64,000 bases of DNA from Melocanna baccifera (lineage: Eukaryota; Streptophyta; Magnoliopsida; Poales; Poaceae): positions 24,787,862 through 24,851,861 of the forward strand of contig CM070700.1 in assembly GCA_036346265.1 (NCBI GenBank). Reading direction: 5' to 3'. The notes beneath the pieces were generated by a model that had not been told where the DNA came from, searched no databases, and worked only from the letters and a program-made list of their open reading frames with translations. The position numbers and the translations under genes were made by a program. This document shows, in pieces, positions 35,301-46,374 of this stretch. The stretch's first letter is position 1. Every line of letters begins with the position of its first letter.

Positions 35301-37847
35301 ACCGTGGGGCTGTGTTACCACCGCTACCTCTCCTATTATCGGTGGGGAGAGGAAGGAGAGCATGAGAGAGAGGGGGACGCGTGGGAGGCACAGAGCCGTC
35401 GCGGGGTAGGCCGAGGGGTGCCACATGAGAGGAAGCGGCGGTGCGAGTGCACGACATGTGAAGGGGCGCGACGTGAGTTAGACGAGGGAGAGAAATGAAG
35501 GAAAGGAAGTATGGGGCCTTCCTCATCTTAATCAGACGGTTGATATATGGTCCACACTAGATCAAATGGCTCATATTATTCGGATGACGTGGCTCGTTGG
35601 GATTGTAGAAATCCCAGCAAAAATGTATATAGATGCTAGGCGAAAGGGGGTGGTTAGTGAGAATTTTGGGTGCACCCTTCAGATAAAATTTTGAAGAATA
35701 CTCCAGATCAAATAAGAACAGTAAATTAGTACTTAAGAACAGCAAATTAGTACTCTGTGTGTGTAAGCCAGAAGACACCTTGTCCCCACCATCCGAATGC
35801 TGAGCTAACCCATAGGTGACTATTATAACCTCCTAACATTGTACATGGTTTCTGCTCTTCTGCTAATTTGATGAATTCGTATTGTGTGGACTTCACCTCT
35901 TGGTAGATTTGGACCGTGCATAGATAATCGAAAAGAAATCAGGAAAGCACATTTTGCACTTCAATCGCAAAGAATAATGTCAAGCTAGTAGAAGTAAAAA
36001 CATAAAACTAATTAATTGGGAGAAAGCTAACATTGTTAAGGTTACTTGCTGCTAGCTACTAACATTGTTAAGGTTACTTGCTGCTAGCTACCCACACTAA
36101 CCTCAGTCCAAACCTGTTGTTGCGTGTTGTGCTTTTCATGTTTACACAACTGTACTCATCTCGATTTACTGGTACATATTCCTCCCTAATTTAATGTTAG
36201 TTGTAGACGTACAATCGATCGCTTAGCTAACTAGACCTGTCTTGTTCTGTACGTGCAACAGTTTACATATATCTACAATAATCGTTGTACACATGCATAA
36301 GCTAGCAAAATTGAAGCCATGTACAATAATGTAGGACCTGTTCTTTTTTGCTGTAGTTTTTGTTTTTAGTTGAAATTTTTGGATTTTAATTGTTTGCAAC
36401 AGAGATTACGGAGAAAGATACTCGCTTGCGATTTTGGATAATACAGATGTTAGGCTTTTAACGTGTACTATAATTAATTTGTAGACTCTATCTTAAAAAA
36501 AATACTTTGTTTGAAAATTAGATACTATAATAAAAATTAAAAACTATTTTAAAAAATTGAAAATAACAGACTCGTAAATCCATAGCCAGCTATTTACCGC
36601 ACGCAACACTTCCCTGTGAAAAGCGGCCTGTGTGTAACAGTACACAGTACACAGACTTGGCTAGTTCTGGACCTGCACAGGCTTGCATGCATCCATCTCT
36701 CTTTCTGAAGCCTCTATCGACTCCCTCGCTCTCTCTCTCTCTTCATGTGGACAAACCTTCGCCCTTGTTCTGTAGCATTTAGCTACTTCCAAATGTTGCT
36801 ACCTTGTGTGTCTACATATGTATATGTCAATCCATCCCTGTGTGCTCCTTTAGTGTATGGCCCTGTTTTGTTTAGTATTTTGTGGTTTTTAATTTTGATT
36901 TATTCGGAAGCTAAAATAAATAGAGTGGTTTTTCAAATTCACTTCTTTAAATGATTTTATAAGTTCAAAATCATATGTATTGTTCGTATCGGTATCTCTA
37001 TCGTCTATCACCGTATCAAAAAAATATAGATAAAAATTGTTAATCATGGCCCTATGATTGAACATAAGAGTGTGCCTGAGAGATATCACACACACTTTGT
37101 AGGGAGGGGGGAGAGAGTCGTATAACATAAGCTCAGAACACAGTGCATATTTTTTTGCAAATGGACAGCAAAGTCAAGAAGGCCAAGGGGAATAATTACG
37201 GGAGAAAGCAGACGTATTAGGTAGTGGGATGCGTGCTTTGGTCGATCTGTTTGTAGCTTCCTGTTCTGTCCTGTGCTGTCTGACCTGAGTCCTGATCAAA
37301 GTCCACAATTAATGCATACTTTTTCTCGACTTGGCCTTTCAACTTTGAAAGCAGCACCACCCAGAGAAGAAACCAACATGAAATATAAACAGCAACATGA
37401 AGCAGCACAGAGATCCAGCCAGTGCAGCATGCACCAAACAAGTAATACAACTCCAAATCCAGCTTAAATTCAGGTCTGGTCCGGCCTTCACATGATGACC
37501 CCGTTTCAAGCCAAAAGTGCATGAAAACATTACTACCAATTGTGCCGATAGCAAAATTAAAGTTCCGCAGGCCTCTCCGGGTGTTATTGCTTCCAGTTTC
37601 AGCCCTAGCTAGAAACTAAGTACAATACTTCCAACAAGAACACATCAATTAACATGAATGCACCAACCTTCAGATCATTGACTACTCCAGAAAATAACAT
37701 TGTTCTAATGCTTGATCTCTCCCTCGCTTCCTTACCTTCTATGCATTATGCTCTCTTTTGATTCTTACTCCCTCAGCTTCTTGACTTCTTGCTGTGATGG
37801 AACACCCTACACTTCTTGCATGTTCTTGTTTGTTTGTTGTACTGTGA
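35301..37847. other. Intergenic, 3' side of the IDD gene
   Basis: About 35300-35510 is a GC-rich patch without recognisable protein. A 36-bp direct repeat (CTAACATTGTTAAGGTTACTTGCTGCTAGCTAC) occurs at about 36028 and 36058. About 36330-36580 is a MITE-like copy ending in the TAGACTCTATCTTAAAA motif family. The 3' UTR of the IDD gene probably covers the last few hundred bases. Confidence 0.4.
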
Positions 37848-40800
37848 TTACTTCATCTCGGCCGGGTCCAGCGAGCCTATGTGGAGCCTGGCGGCGCCAT
37901 GGCGGGGTGGCCCCATTACCCCTGAGTCGCTGATGCCTTGAACAACGCCGCCGACGCCGAGGAAGTCCCTCGTGCTCAGCTTGCCGTCGTCGACGCTCCC
38001 GAACCCTGTGGCTCCGGAGAAGCTGCCTCCGAACGCCGCGCCACTGCTCCCGCTCGCCAACGAGTTCATGATGAGGTTCTGGAACTGCCTCTCGTTCGCC
38101 GGCCCTTCCCCAGCCCTAATCCCCAGGCCACAAAGCAGCGAGCTCGCACGACCACCTATGTTGTGGCTGCTCGTCGTTGCACCCATCTGAGCCGCCTTCT
38201 GCAAGAGTGCCGTCGCCGACATCTGCGGCAGCCCACCCGATTCAGACGAATTGTACAGGGAAGGGAGGCCGCTGCCGGCGTCACCTAGGTGGTTGCCGAC
38301 GAGGCTGCCGGAAGTGACGATGCTGCCCTGATCGGCACTGCTATTGCCGCCGCTGCCGTTTCCAGTATTGCTGTTGAATTGATCTTGGAAGACAAGGCGC
38401 GCGTCCTGGCCGCCAGCCGTGCCGCCGCTGTTGCCTGAGAAGAAGCCAAGGTTCAGGAGGTTACGGTTGGCGCTCGGCTGGTGCTGCTCGGGGAGTTGCA
38501 CTAGGCCGTCGAAGGCCGCTGGTTTGCCGTGGAGCAGCGAGCCCTGGGATTGGCCGTCCTCGGGGAAGTCCTGGGCGGTGGGATGAGCGGCGCCGCCGAG
38601 GTAGAACGAGGAGGAGGACGGCGTCTGGGAGCGATACATTGAGGACCCAGAGGAAAACGGCATGATGTGCTCGAACAGGGCGGCTGCCCCGGCATTGGCA
38701 CCGCCGAGGCGGAGGACGTCAGCGGCTGATGCCGAGGACTGTCCGGCTTGGTCAGGGAAGCCAGGCATTTGGGGGGCCATGCCGGAGATCCCAAGGGTCA
38801 TGTTGCCGGAGCCGCCGTATAGGCCGGCGCCGGTCGGCGGCATCCGCGCGCCCTCCTGAGCCAGCGCATCGCAGAACGCGCGGTGGGTGATGAAGCTGTC
38901 CCTCCTGCATGGTACATACGTCAAAATTAAAGGGCAAGTTTTCTCATGATATATATATGAATGGTCAGCAAACTAAAACAATTTAGTCTAAAAAATTGTA
39001 GAACGAGTTCACATATATGGTACCAATCATGCATATATGGTGTATAATATTCAATGTGAACCAGCTCTTCACTAGAGCAATGAAGCTATGTTTTGACGAA
39101 CACCGCAGGATCAACCACCAGGTGAAGCTCTCAATTGGTGTGACCACCTCGTAGTAGCAGTCAAATTATTTCCCTGTCCTCTTTCCCGATGTACATTCTT
39201 GGAGGCGCAAATTTCAAAGCTGTTGGTGTGCAAATTAATCCAGTCCTAAGCATGCACATCATATCTCATCAGCATTGCTTTTCCATTTATTTGAAAACCA
39301 TTGTACTCCATGCATATAGCATCTGGTGTGTGTAAAAATTAAAACTGGTATGTAATGCGGGCTTTATTGATGTCTACTTATTTATGGAGTGGAAGGATTT
39401 CACACGTGTTAACTATGTAGTGAATCCAATATACTTAGATGCACTAATTAACTACAGAAGGAATCCACTACTAGTACAGGATGAACAAACTCTATGGCAA
39501 GAAGGGGTGCATGCAGTTAACCGCTCGTTTATTTCACTGCCAAAACTTTTGATCCAATCTACAAGCTGTAGATTGTACAGAGACTAGCAGCTGGCAAACC
39601 AAATCAGTGCAAAAATGTCGCAAAGGAGTTGAATTTGCCCAAGTGATACTACCATTCTAAAGATACTACATATACCATATCTGCTAGCTATCGAGAGTAA
39701 CGTAAGACAACGACAGCTAGCACATGCAGCCATATAATTCTGGAGGCTTGTGGTGGCTAACTGCTGACATGTATGGTAAAGCAAATGCGAGGTCCTCGCA
39801 AAGGGTTAATCGGATGAGATAAAGCGAAGCTAGCTAGCTAGGAGCGCATGCTCAGCGGTAGTAGTACTTGCCACGCATCACATGAGAAGCAAGGGAAGCC
39901 TGATGCTGCCATGGTTGGACGTGGCCGCGCGCTTGCAAGAGGCATGTCATCACGTGAACAGGTGGGGATGCAGAGAGAGAGAGAGAGAGGCGTGGATTCC
40001 GAGGTTAAAAAGGAGGAGCTGCCGCTCAAATGACAATGTCAGGAGGTGTGCTAGCTGCCTGTCCTATCTCCAGTCCCCTCCCGACAAGAGCGATTCACGT
40101 GGGAGCAGCTGCTCTCTCCCCTTCCACACACACACACACACGCTCTCTCTCTCTCTCTCTCTCCGAGGAATCCAATCCAACCAAGGCTACACGCGCGCGC
40201 ACCCGCTCCCTTTGCTAGGTAGTAACAACCCTAACCCTAACACACACACAAACAGACCAATCAAATCACCTCCTCATCAAAGGTTTCATCATGACCCAAT
40301 CATGCGTTCACCCCAAAACAAACAATTTCATGAGGGAATTGGGAGGAATATATCTGCTATAACTTTTTTCCTCAAGAAGAATTGGTCGGAACGGACCTGG
40401 AGAAGAGGGTGCCGCAGTCGCAGCGGTACTCGCGGGTGCCGCAGGTCTTGGAGTGCGCCTTCCAGTCGGACTGCACCGCGTAGCGCTTGGAGCACTTGTC
40501 GCACTTCCACTTCTTCTCGCCGTGCTTGCGGCAGTAGTGCTTCTTGATCCCCGTCAGGTCGCCGAGCGCGCGGGACGGGTCGTGGTGGACGCACGTCGGC
40601 TCCGGGCAGAGGTACACGCGGCGCCGCGTCTCCTTGGGGTTCTTCTGCTTCAGCTTCCACGGCAGGTTGTGCCCGCGCCGGTGCAGCTGCAGGTTCTGCT
40701 CGCGCTGGAACCCCTTGTTGCACACCTCGCACACGAAGCGGTTCGTCGCCAGCAGCGACCGCGGCGACAGCGCGATCACCTCCGCATCTGGATCTGCACG

Positions 40801-41072
40801 GTACATCAAACAGCAATCGAGAAAAGAATTAATTAACCGATTGAACAAACAAGCTCATCAAGTACTTGATGGGATGGAATCATTATTTAGGGTTGCTGAT
40901 AGGAAAGAGGGGACTTGCTTGGATTGCCCGGCTGGTTCCTCTTCTTCTTCGGAGCAGGCGCGGCTGCGGGAGCGGGTGCGGGTGCGGAGTTTGGCTGCAG
41001 AGAATTAGAAGGCGGTGGCTGCATCTGCGTGTCGCCGAGCCCAAAGAAGGGTGCGGACGAGGCGGCCGCCAT
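37848..41072 (-). CDS. INDETERMINATE-domain (IDD) C2H2 zinc-finger transcription factor, 535 aa
   Basis: Exons (minus): 40919-41072, 40397-40793 and 37848-38904, 1608 nt with stop. IDD proteins are nuclear DNA-binding regulators of development, sugar/ammonium response and flowering that work with GRAS proteins. The nuclear signal KKKRNQP is at 42-48. The ID domain follows (about 60-205): first finger C73-X2-C76...H89-X3-H93 (CEVCNKGFQREQNLQLHRRG), second finger CPEPTCVHHDPSRALGDLTG, then the C2HC fingers CDKCSKRYAVQSDWKAHSKT and CDCGTLFSRRDSFITHRAFC. The C-terminus carries both family motifs, MSATALLQKAAQMGA at about 412 and TRDFLG at about 495. The short N-terminus (MAAASSAPFFGLGD) is typical of one grass subgroup, but I cannot name the orthologue. 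Intron 1 has a GC donor; intron 2 is 1.5 kb. Confidence 0.95.
40129..40162. repeat. (CA)n/(CT)n compound microsatellite in IDD intron 2
   Basis: A run of CACACACACACA is followed directly by CTCTCT for about 20 nt. It lies in the intron, about 240 bp from exon 2. Confidence 0.85.
40794..40918 (-). other. IDD intron 1, non-canonical GC-AG
   Basis: Exon 1 ends ...GGCAATCCAA and continues GCAAGT; exon 2 begins ATCCAGATGC after CGTGCAG. This restores the conserved family junction PGNPNPDAEV. The next GT is 4 nt downstream and would shift the frame. Apart from C for T at position 2, the donor is the strong consensus GTAAGT. Confidence 0.8.
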
Positions 41073-41246
41073 AGCCGCAAAACAACAGATACCAGCGCTA
41101 CAGTGCTACCTTCTTTGTTGGCTTCAGGTGAGCGTGGGCTTCACCGACCGGTCCAAGTCACGAGAGGCGATACGGCACTGTGTATCTATCTGCCTCCCTT
41201 CCGGCCTCTTCTGAACGATCTGATCTAAAGGACAAGAGGAGCAAGC

Positions 41247-41268
41247 GAGAGAGAGAGAGAGAGAGAGC
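41247..41268. repeat. (GA)n microsatellite upstream of the IDD gene
   Basis: Perfect GA units lie about 175 bp upstream of the IDD start codon, reading CT on the coding strand. It is probably in the 5' UTR or core promoter. Confidence 0.85.
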
Positions 41269-43778
41269 TGTGTGAGAAAGAGATAAGTATGACCAATATT
41301 TAGCAGCAAGCTAGCAACGGATCTGCGTATATGCCACAGGACAAACCAAACCAAAGACCCAGACTTGTGCAAAAGAACAAAGCAAGGGAGATGACAAGCA
41401 TGCACCGTGCCAGGCTATGAGAAGAGGCCGGAGAGAAATGGCTCGAACGAGAAAGAGAGAGAAAAAGAAGGGTTGGGGAAAGGCAGCTTGGAATCGGAGG
41501 AGATGACTGACGACCCAGGCAACCAAACCCTTAAAACAAGAGGAGCAGCACACCAAACGAGCAAAGGGATTAAAATAAGATGCTTGATTCAGGGGGAAAG
41601 GCAGGGAATTTATGCGAGAAGCTATCAATCAAACACGGACCGGGCCGGGCGAAACCCTACCCCTTCGCCTCCTCTCGACTCTCCCCGCTTTGGAGTTTAG
41701 GATATCTCCCGGCCGGCCGGGGAATAGTACTGGTGGTGGTGGGAGTGGTTGCGAGCGCTGGCTGCCTCTCGCCAATATATGGCCTCTCCACAGGCAGCCT
41801 GCAGCGCCGCGCTATCTGCCCCGAAGACACAGAGAACGAGAGCGAGAGCGAGAGAGAAGACAGCGGAGGGGTGTGGGACCCACGGGTATATTTCTCGATG
41901 CGTACGTGCGGGTGAATCTAGGCCGTTGGCTTACCGATCCGACGGTAAAGGGCATAGTAATGTGCCCTGGGGAATGCACGCTCCGAGCTATCTGATCAAT
42001 TTCTGGACGGGTCGAATCTAGGTAGATGCACGAGACGATCTGAATTTACCGTGAGAGATGTTAGGCCCTCGATTCACAAGCTAACCCAATACACCGCACT
42101 TGGATAGAACGGCGCCGTTCCCACATTTGCGCTAACATGTGTGTATTTGCTGGCTTTTTTCGGGTTTGTCCTTCGTGGAGCGCGCTGATGGGGAATCATG
42201 CATGGATCTTATGGCAAAGATGTTCTTACGCATGCATGGATACAATGGGGACTCTTCCATCTCTCTTCCTTCCCCAGGCGGCGTGGGCCATGGTAGTGCC
42301 AGCATGGAGGCGCAGCGTGTGGTCGGGCGCGATGCGGACCGAGCAGGTTCACGGGTGGCGCGATTAGTGCGGGCCGGAGGCGGCCGGGCCATTGTAGGTG
42401 GCGCAGGCTAGCGACAATGCGGCGGCTGAGGAGGCAGCTCGCGGGGGCACGGCATTGGGCGGCGGAGACATCAGAGGAGGAGGTGGCTGCATGGCCGGCC
42501 AAGCCAAAGTGGGCTGTGCGGTGCAAGGCGGCGTGATGTGGAGGCAGCGGTGGCTGGTGGTGGCGCAGCGTAGTCGGCAGCCAACGGTGTCCGATGACCG
42601 ACGATGGTACCGAAGTGGCTAGCGTCCGTTTTCTTTTTCACGGTCATGGTCTGGCTGGACAGCGGCATGACCGAACTAGGTTGTGAGGTTTTTGATAACA
42701 TTTGCAGCAGGACGTCCTTCGCTTGGCCGAATGATGTTCATTCAACTGAATGGCGTTTCACACGATGAATTCTTGCGAACGCAATTTCTTTCGTCCGAAC
42801 GATCTCTTTTCGTCCATCTTTAGTTTTATCTTAACCCTCAGCTGATTCACTTCCGTTCCACCGTGTAGGTTTGCACATAGCGGTTGAGGGAGCGTCCGGA
42901 CAGTTATGCATTTCAGATCCTTCATGTAGCAGTTCCACCGAGCGTACTCAAGGTAAGTACCTCGTGGTCGTAACTTCTTCATTTCGCATATCACTTGTCT
43001 ATAATTAACTGTCACCTCTATCTTGAGTATAACTATCACACAGTATTGCTTGCCAGTCAGATCCTACTAATGTAGTATTTATGTTATGATGATCTTTGTT
43101 AACTTATGTTATGTTTTTAGGCTTATTAAATGCTCTATTATAATATACTAGAATTCATGCGATAATTGGTGATTTAGAATTGATGCTTCAATTATTAATG
43201 GGGGGTAATATATGAACATGTTGTAATCTAGGTTTAGCCGTTAGTACTTTGTTAGCATTAATGCAGTTATGTTAAGTTCTTATTAACATGATTTATTACT
43301 TACATGAAGTTGTATGTGAACTATGTTGGAGTTATCACCTCAATTCCACATTTTCGTTATCTCCTTTCCCGCTCTATTACAGTGTTTCGGGTAACGTAAC
43401 ATCATTGCAATTACCCGTGTTAATTACTTGTCCTTTACACTCTTTTTGTTGCGATCGTTGTTAGATACTTGCTGATATTCCCAAATATCACACATACTTT
43501 TCCATTCTCAGGTAAAAGATCAGTGAAGTGATAGCATCGTATATGGGTGGGAGTACTCGAGTTCTCAGCACCATAGCTTGCCACCATTTATAATATTTCA
43601 TTTATTCTCTTTTGGTTAGAAGTGGACCGGTCCTATATTTTAAACATTCATTTCAACTTCTGTTAGTCTTTTAATAAAGTACTCTTAAAGTTAAATTCCT
43701 TATAAATTTCTGTTGTTACTTTTATTATTACTTTTTACTTTTGTGATGATGTTTCATAGTAGTAACTCATTTTAGCTC
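41269..43778. other. Intergenic: IDD upstream region and unassigned sequence
   Basis: The IDD promoter/5' leader side runs to about 42.0 kb, with GA-rich patches and a purine-rich stretch at 41830-41870. About 42270-42640 is GC-rich with open frames on both strands and no recognisable domain. From 42.7 to 43.78 kb the sequence is AT-rich and I see no gene. Confidence 0.35.
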
Positions 43779-44943
43779 TAGTTTGCAAGAATATTGAGCG
43801 GGTATTTGATTTCGTTTTTTTATTGGACAATACTGCCCTTCTGCGTTTCCCTACTGCCCAACCGATTCCCTATTTTTCTGACACACAGCGGCAAACGTAG
43901 CACCATGGATCTCAAACTTGCAGAGCTTCGGGTGGCTGTTGAAGAAGTCGACCAAATCGACCTCCGGGAACGGCTGGAGCGCATCGAAGTCGCCGCAGAA
44001 CTCAATCTTCATCACCAGATGCTTCACCTGGCCTGCACACTGCAGCACCGAGCTGACCGCGGCCCAGCTCCACTGGACGCCACGCAGCGAGAGGTATTCC
44101 AAATCTAGGAGCTTTCCAGTGTCCACCTTGAACACCCTCCATGCATCATCTCATCACAACTTAACACGTTGCATCCAAACAGCACAAACTATCTTGCAAC
44201 AACTATGTTTAAGGATTCGAGGTATGTTGCGCACCGGTGCTCTTCGCGATTGAGAGGCGGCGGAGGCTGTGGCCGCCCCGCAGAGTGATCCACGTGAAGC
44301 CCTGGACCTCGAGTGACTCGACGCGGGGCGAGGCAAGCAAGGGCGAGCAGTTGCCGGCGCCGAGGAAGTCAAGCCGGCACCGCTCGAGCAGGGAGAGCTC
44401 GATGGACACTGCGCTAGAGCAGTCGCAGCCAAGCAGCGATAGGTCAGTGAGGTTGGGGCACGCAGCGACGGCGTCCTTCACCGCGCTGTCCCGCAACGGC
44501 GCGCCGACGATCTCGTGCACGTGGAGCCGCTCCAGCCGGCGCGGCCATGAGCGACACCCAGAGCCTCGGCTCCTCCAGGCCCGTCGCCGGGCCAATGCAG
44601 TCCAGGTGGCCGCCGTCCGCCACCTTGTCGGCGGCTGCGTCCATCCGCAGCTCGAGCACCCGCAGCGAGGCGCTCCGCATGGCGAGCCAGGCGAGGAGGC
44701 GGGCCATGGAGAAGGGGAAGTAGATGACCAGATCCCTGAGCCGCGTGACGACGGCCACCATCCGCCCGATGGCCTCGTCCACGGCGCCCCGGCCGCGGCG
44801 GCCGCGTCGAAGGCGTTCCGCGGGAAGAAGAGCGCCGAGAGGTAGGGGAATCGGTTGGCAGCAGGGAAACGCGGAAGGAAGGGCAATATTGTCTAATAAA
44901 AAAATACGAAATTAAATACACACTTAATATTCTTGTAAACTAA
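43779..44943. mobile_element. Gene fragment between long inverted repeats (Pack-type element candidate)
   Basis: The left arm 43779-43872 and right arm 44842-44943 are inverted copies of each other. Left reads TAGTTTGCAAGAATATTGAG...TTATTGGACAATACTGCCCTTC...CCAACCGATTCCCTA. The right arm on the minus strand reads TAGTTTACAAGAATATTAAG...TTATTAGACAATATTGCCC...CCAACCGATTCCCCTA. The 970 bp between them is GC-rich coding-derived DNA (next entry). Long inverted ends around host-gene sequence are the structure of Pack-MULE-like elements. I found no target duplication, so the superfamily is open. Confidence 0.6.
43860..44889 (-). pseudogene. LRR (F-box/LRR type) gene fragment, frameshifted
   Basis: Minus-strand pieces in order are ALFFPRNAFDAAAAAGA, then VDEAIGRMVAVVTRLRDLVI and MRSASLRVLELRMDAAADKV in another frame, then ERLHVHEIVGAPLRDSAVKD, CPNLTDLSLLGCDCSSAVSI and SPRVESLEVQGFTWITLRGG back in the first frame. 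After a putative intron near 44135-44230 comes KLLDLEYLSLRGVQWSWAAV...HPKLCKFEIHGA. The repeated LxxLxL pattern and CPNLTDLSLLGC are those of grass F-box/LRR proteins. The F-box itself is absent. Two opposite frameshifts (near 44775 and 44550) and the truncated ends make it a pseudogene. Confidence 0.7.
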
Positions 44944-45258
44944 AGTTGCATTGACCATAATGATATTTATATGAGTATTTAACGATTACATTGATATTTT
45001 TTAAAGAGATATAATTGCAATGTCAATTCTCATACAGGACGGATGCAGTGTTATCCCTAAACTAATTTACTATGCCCAACTCGGATTGAGTGGCCACAGA
45101 AGTTGTGCCGTTTCCATGTGTGCACTTACATGTGTGTATTCACTGGCTTTCTTTTTGGGCGTGGTCATGAAGTGTGCGGTGAAGTCTGCATAGATGGGAT
45201 CATGGGAAATTGTTCCTCTTGTCACGCGTGTCAATGGGTAGTAATGTGCCGTTGGGCA

Positions 45259-46366
45259 TAGGGGTGGAAATGAGTCAAGCTAAGTCGGCTCGAGCCAGAC
45301 TCAATCGAGCTCACACCGAGCCGAGCCATGGCTCGAATTCGGCTCGTTTAGAAATCGAACTAGAATGCAGACTCAACTCAGCTCAGTAGATGGCTTGAGC
45401 CGGCTAAAGAGCCAAGCTGGCCAGACTAGATGATAACATAGAGCAAGTTGTGAATGTTGCTACTAATACTTCAACGTCCAATCCTCTTCCAAATGACAGA
45501 TCCACAGAACCTGCTGAAGAAAAACCTGTTACTCAGAGCCACAAAACTGAGGATGGTAATCCCTTGGATAACACTGAAGTAGATACTTCTGAGGACCAAC
45601 AAGCTGACATCCCAGAGGTTAACAAGCTGTTCGAGGATGAGCATTATGGTATAGATGATTTGGAGCGGCTAATGTCAGAGATTGGCAACATGCGCTCTAA
45701 CCTAAGGCTCATGCCTCACTTTCAAAGGAGGGAGATGGCTGCCAAGCTTGCCATGAAAATGGCAGCCATGTTTGGTGATAGTGACGAAGAGGGCTTTTAA
45801 GATATCTAAGCTATCTCATGGAGTTCCACTTTTTGCTAATCTTCAGACCATATTGCAGGTGCCGGGGGCAGAGGGAGAGATCGGCGGTGGGGGACGGGGA
45901 GGGAGGCGGCGGCGAGGGAGCGGGGAGGCGGCGCGGGGCGGGGAGGAGGAGGAGGCGGCGGGGCGGGGCGGGAGGAGGTGGCGCGGGAGCGGGGACCGAG
46001 TGGCGGCAGGGGCGAGGGCGGGAGCGGGAGGAGGGCGGGGAGCGGGAGGGAGGCGGGAGCGACGGGGGCGGGGACGGGGGAGCGGGGAGGGAGATAGAGG
46101 CACGCGGACGGAGAGAGCGAGCAAGCGGACAGAGTGGAGTGTGGAGACCGAGCGGCTCGATCGATCAGAGAGTGGAGAGCGGAGATATACAATAATACAT
46201 GATACACCGCCCCGGCTCGATCGAGCTCCCGAGCCGCTCGTGAGCAGCTCGAGCTCGACTCGTTAGTGAGCTGAGCTGCAGCAGGGGCTTGGCTCGCTAG
46301 GGGAAACTCCGAGCTCGACCGACTACAAGTTCGAGTAGCTCGTCTCAAGCTTTTTGCCCAGCCCTA
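45259..46366. mobile_element. hAT element carrying a captured gene fragment (Pack-hAT)
   Basis: The element starts TAGGGGTGGAAATGAGTCAAG and ends GAGACGAGCTACTC... read inward on the minus strand from TAGGGCTGGGCAAAAAGC. A perfect 8-bp target duplication GTTGGGCA flanks it (45251-45258 and 46367-46374). The subterminal GGCTCGAGC/GAGCTCG-rich repeats are typical of one grass hAT group. Its 1108 bp contain the AAGAB-like 3' exon (45430-45800) and a purine/GC-rich stretch (45858-46190). There is no transposase. Confidence 0.88.
45430..45800 (+). pseudogene. Captured 3' exon of an AAGAB (p34)-like gene
   Basis: A clean frame (ATG 45450, stop 45798-45800) gives 116 residues. The last 55 include EDEHYGIDDLERLMSEIGNM and LMPHFQRREMAAKLAMKMAA, ending MFGDSDEEGF. 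This is the C-terminal pattern of the alpha/gamma-adaptin-binding protein p34 family (AAGAB), whose members chaperone AP adaptor assembly; the N-terminal Rab-like part is absent. The frame also runs upstream of the ATG (DDNIEQVVNVATN) until a stop, so the ATG is probably internal to the original exon. It is wholly inside the hAT element. The family call is from memory of the pattern and could be wrong; the coding nature is well supported. Confidence 0.6.
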
Positions 46367-46374
46367 GTTGGGCA

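Noticed and set aside
40328..40816. Two long overlapping frames opposite or beside IDD exon 2
   Set aside because: They are shadows of the GC-rich zinc-finger exon, low-complexity Arg/Ala-rich translations with no homology pattern.
45772..46348. Long Gly/Arg and Pro/Ser/Arg frames on both strands
   Set aside because: They are translations of a purine-rich (GGCGGGG)n stretch inside the hAT element, without conserved sequence.
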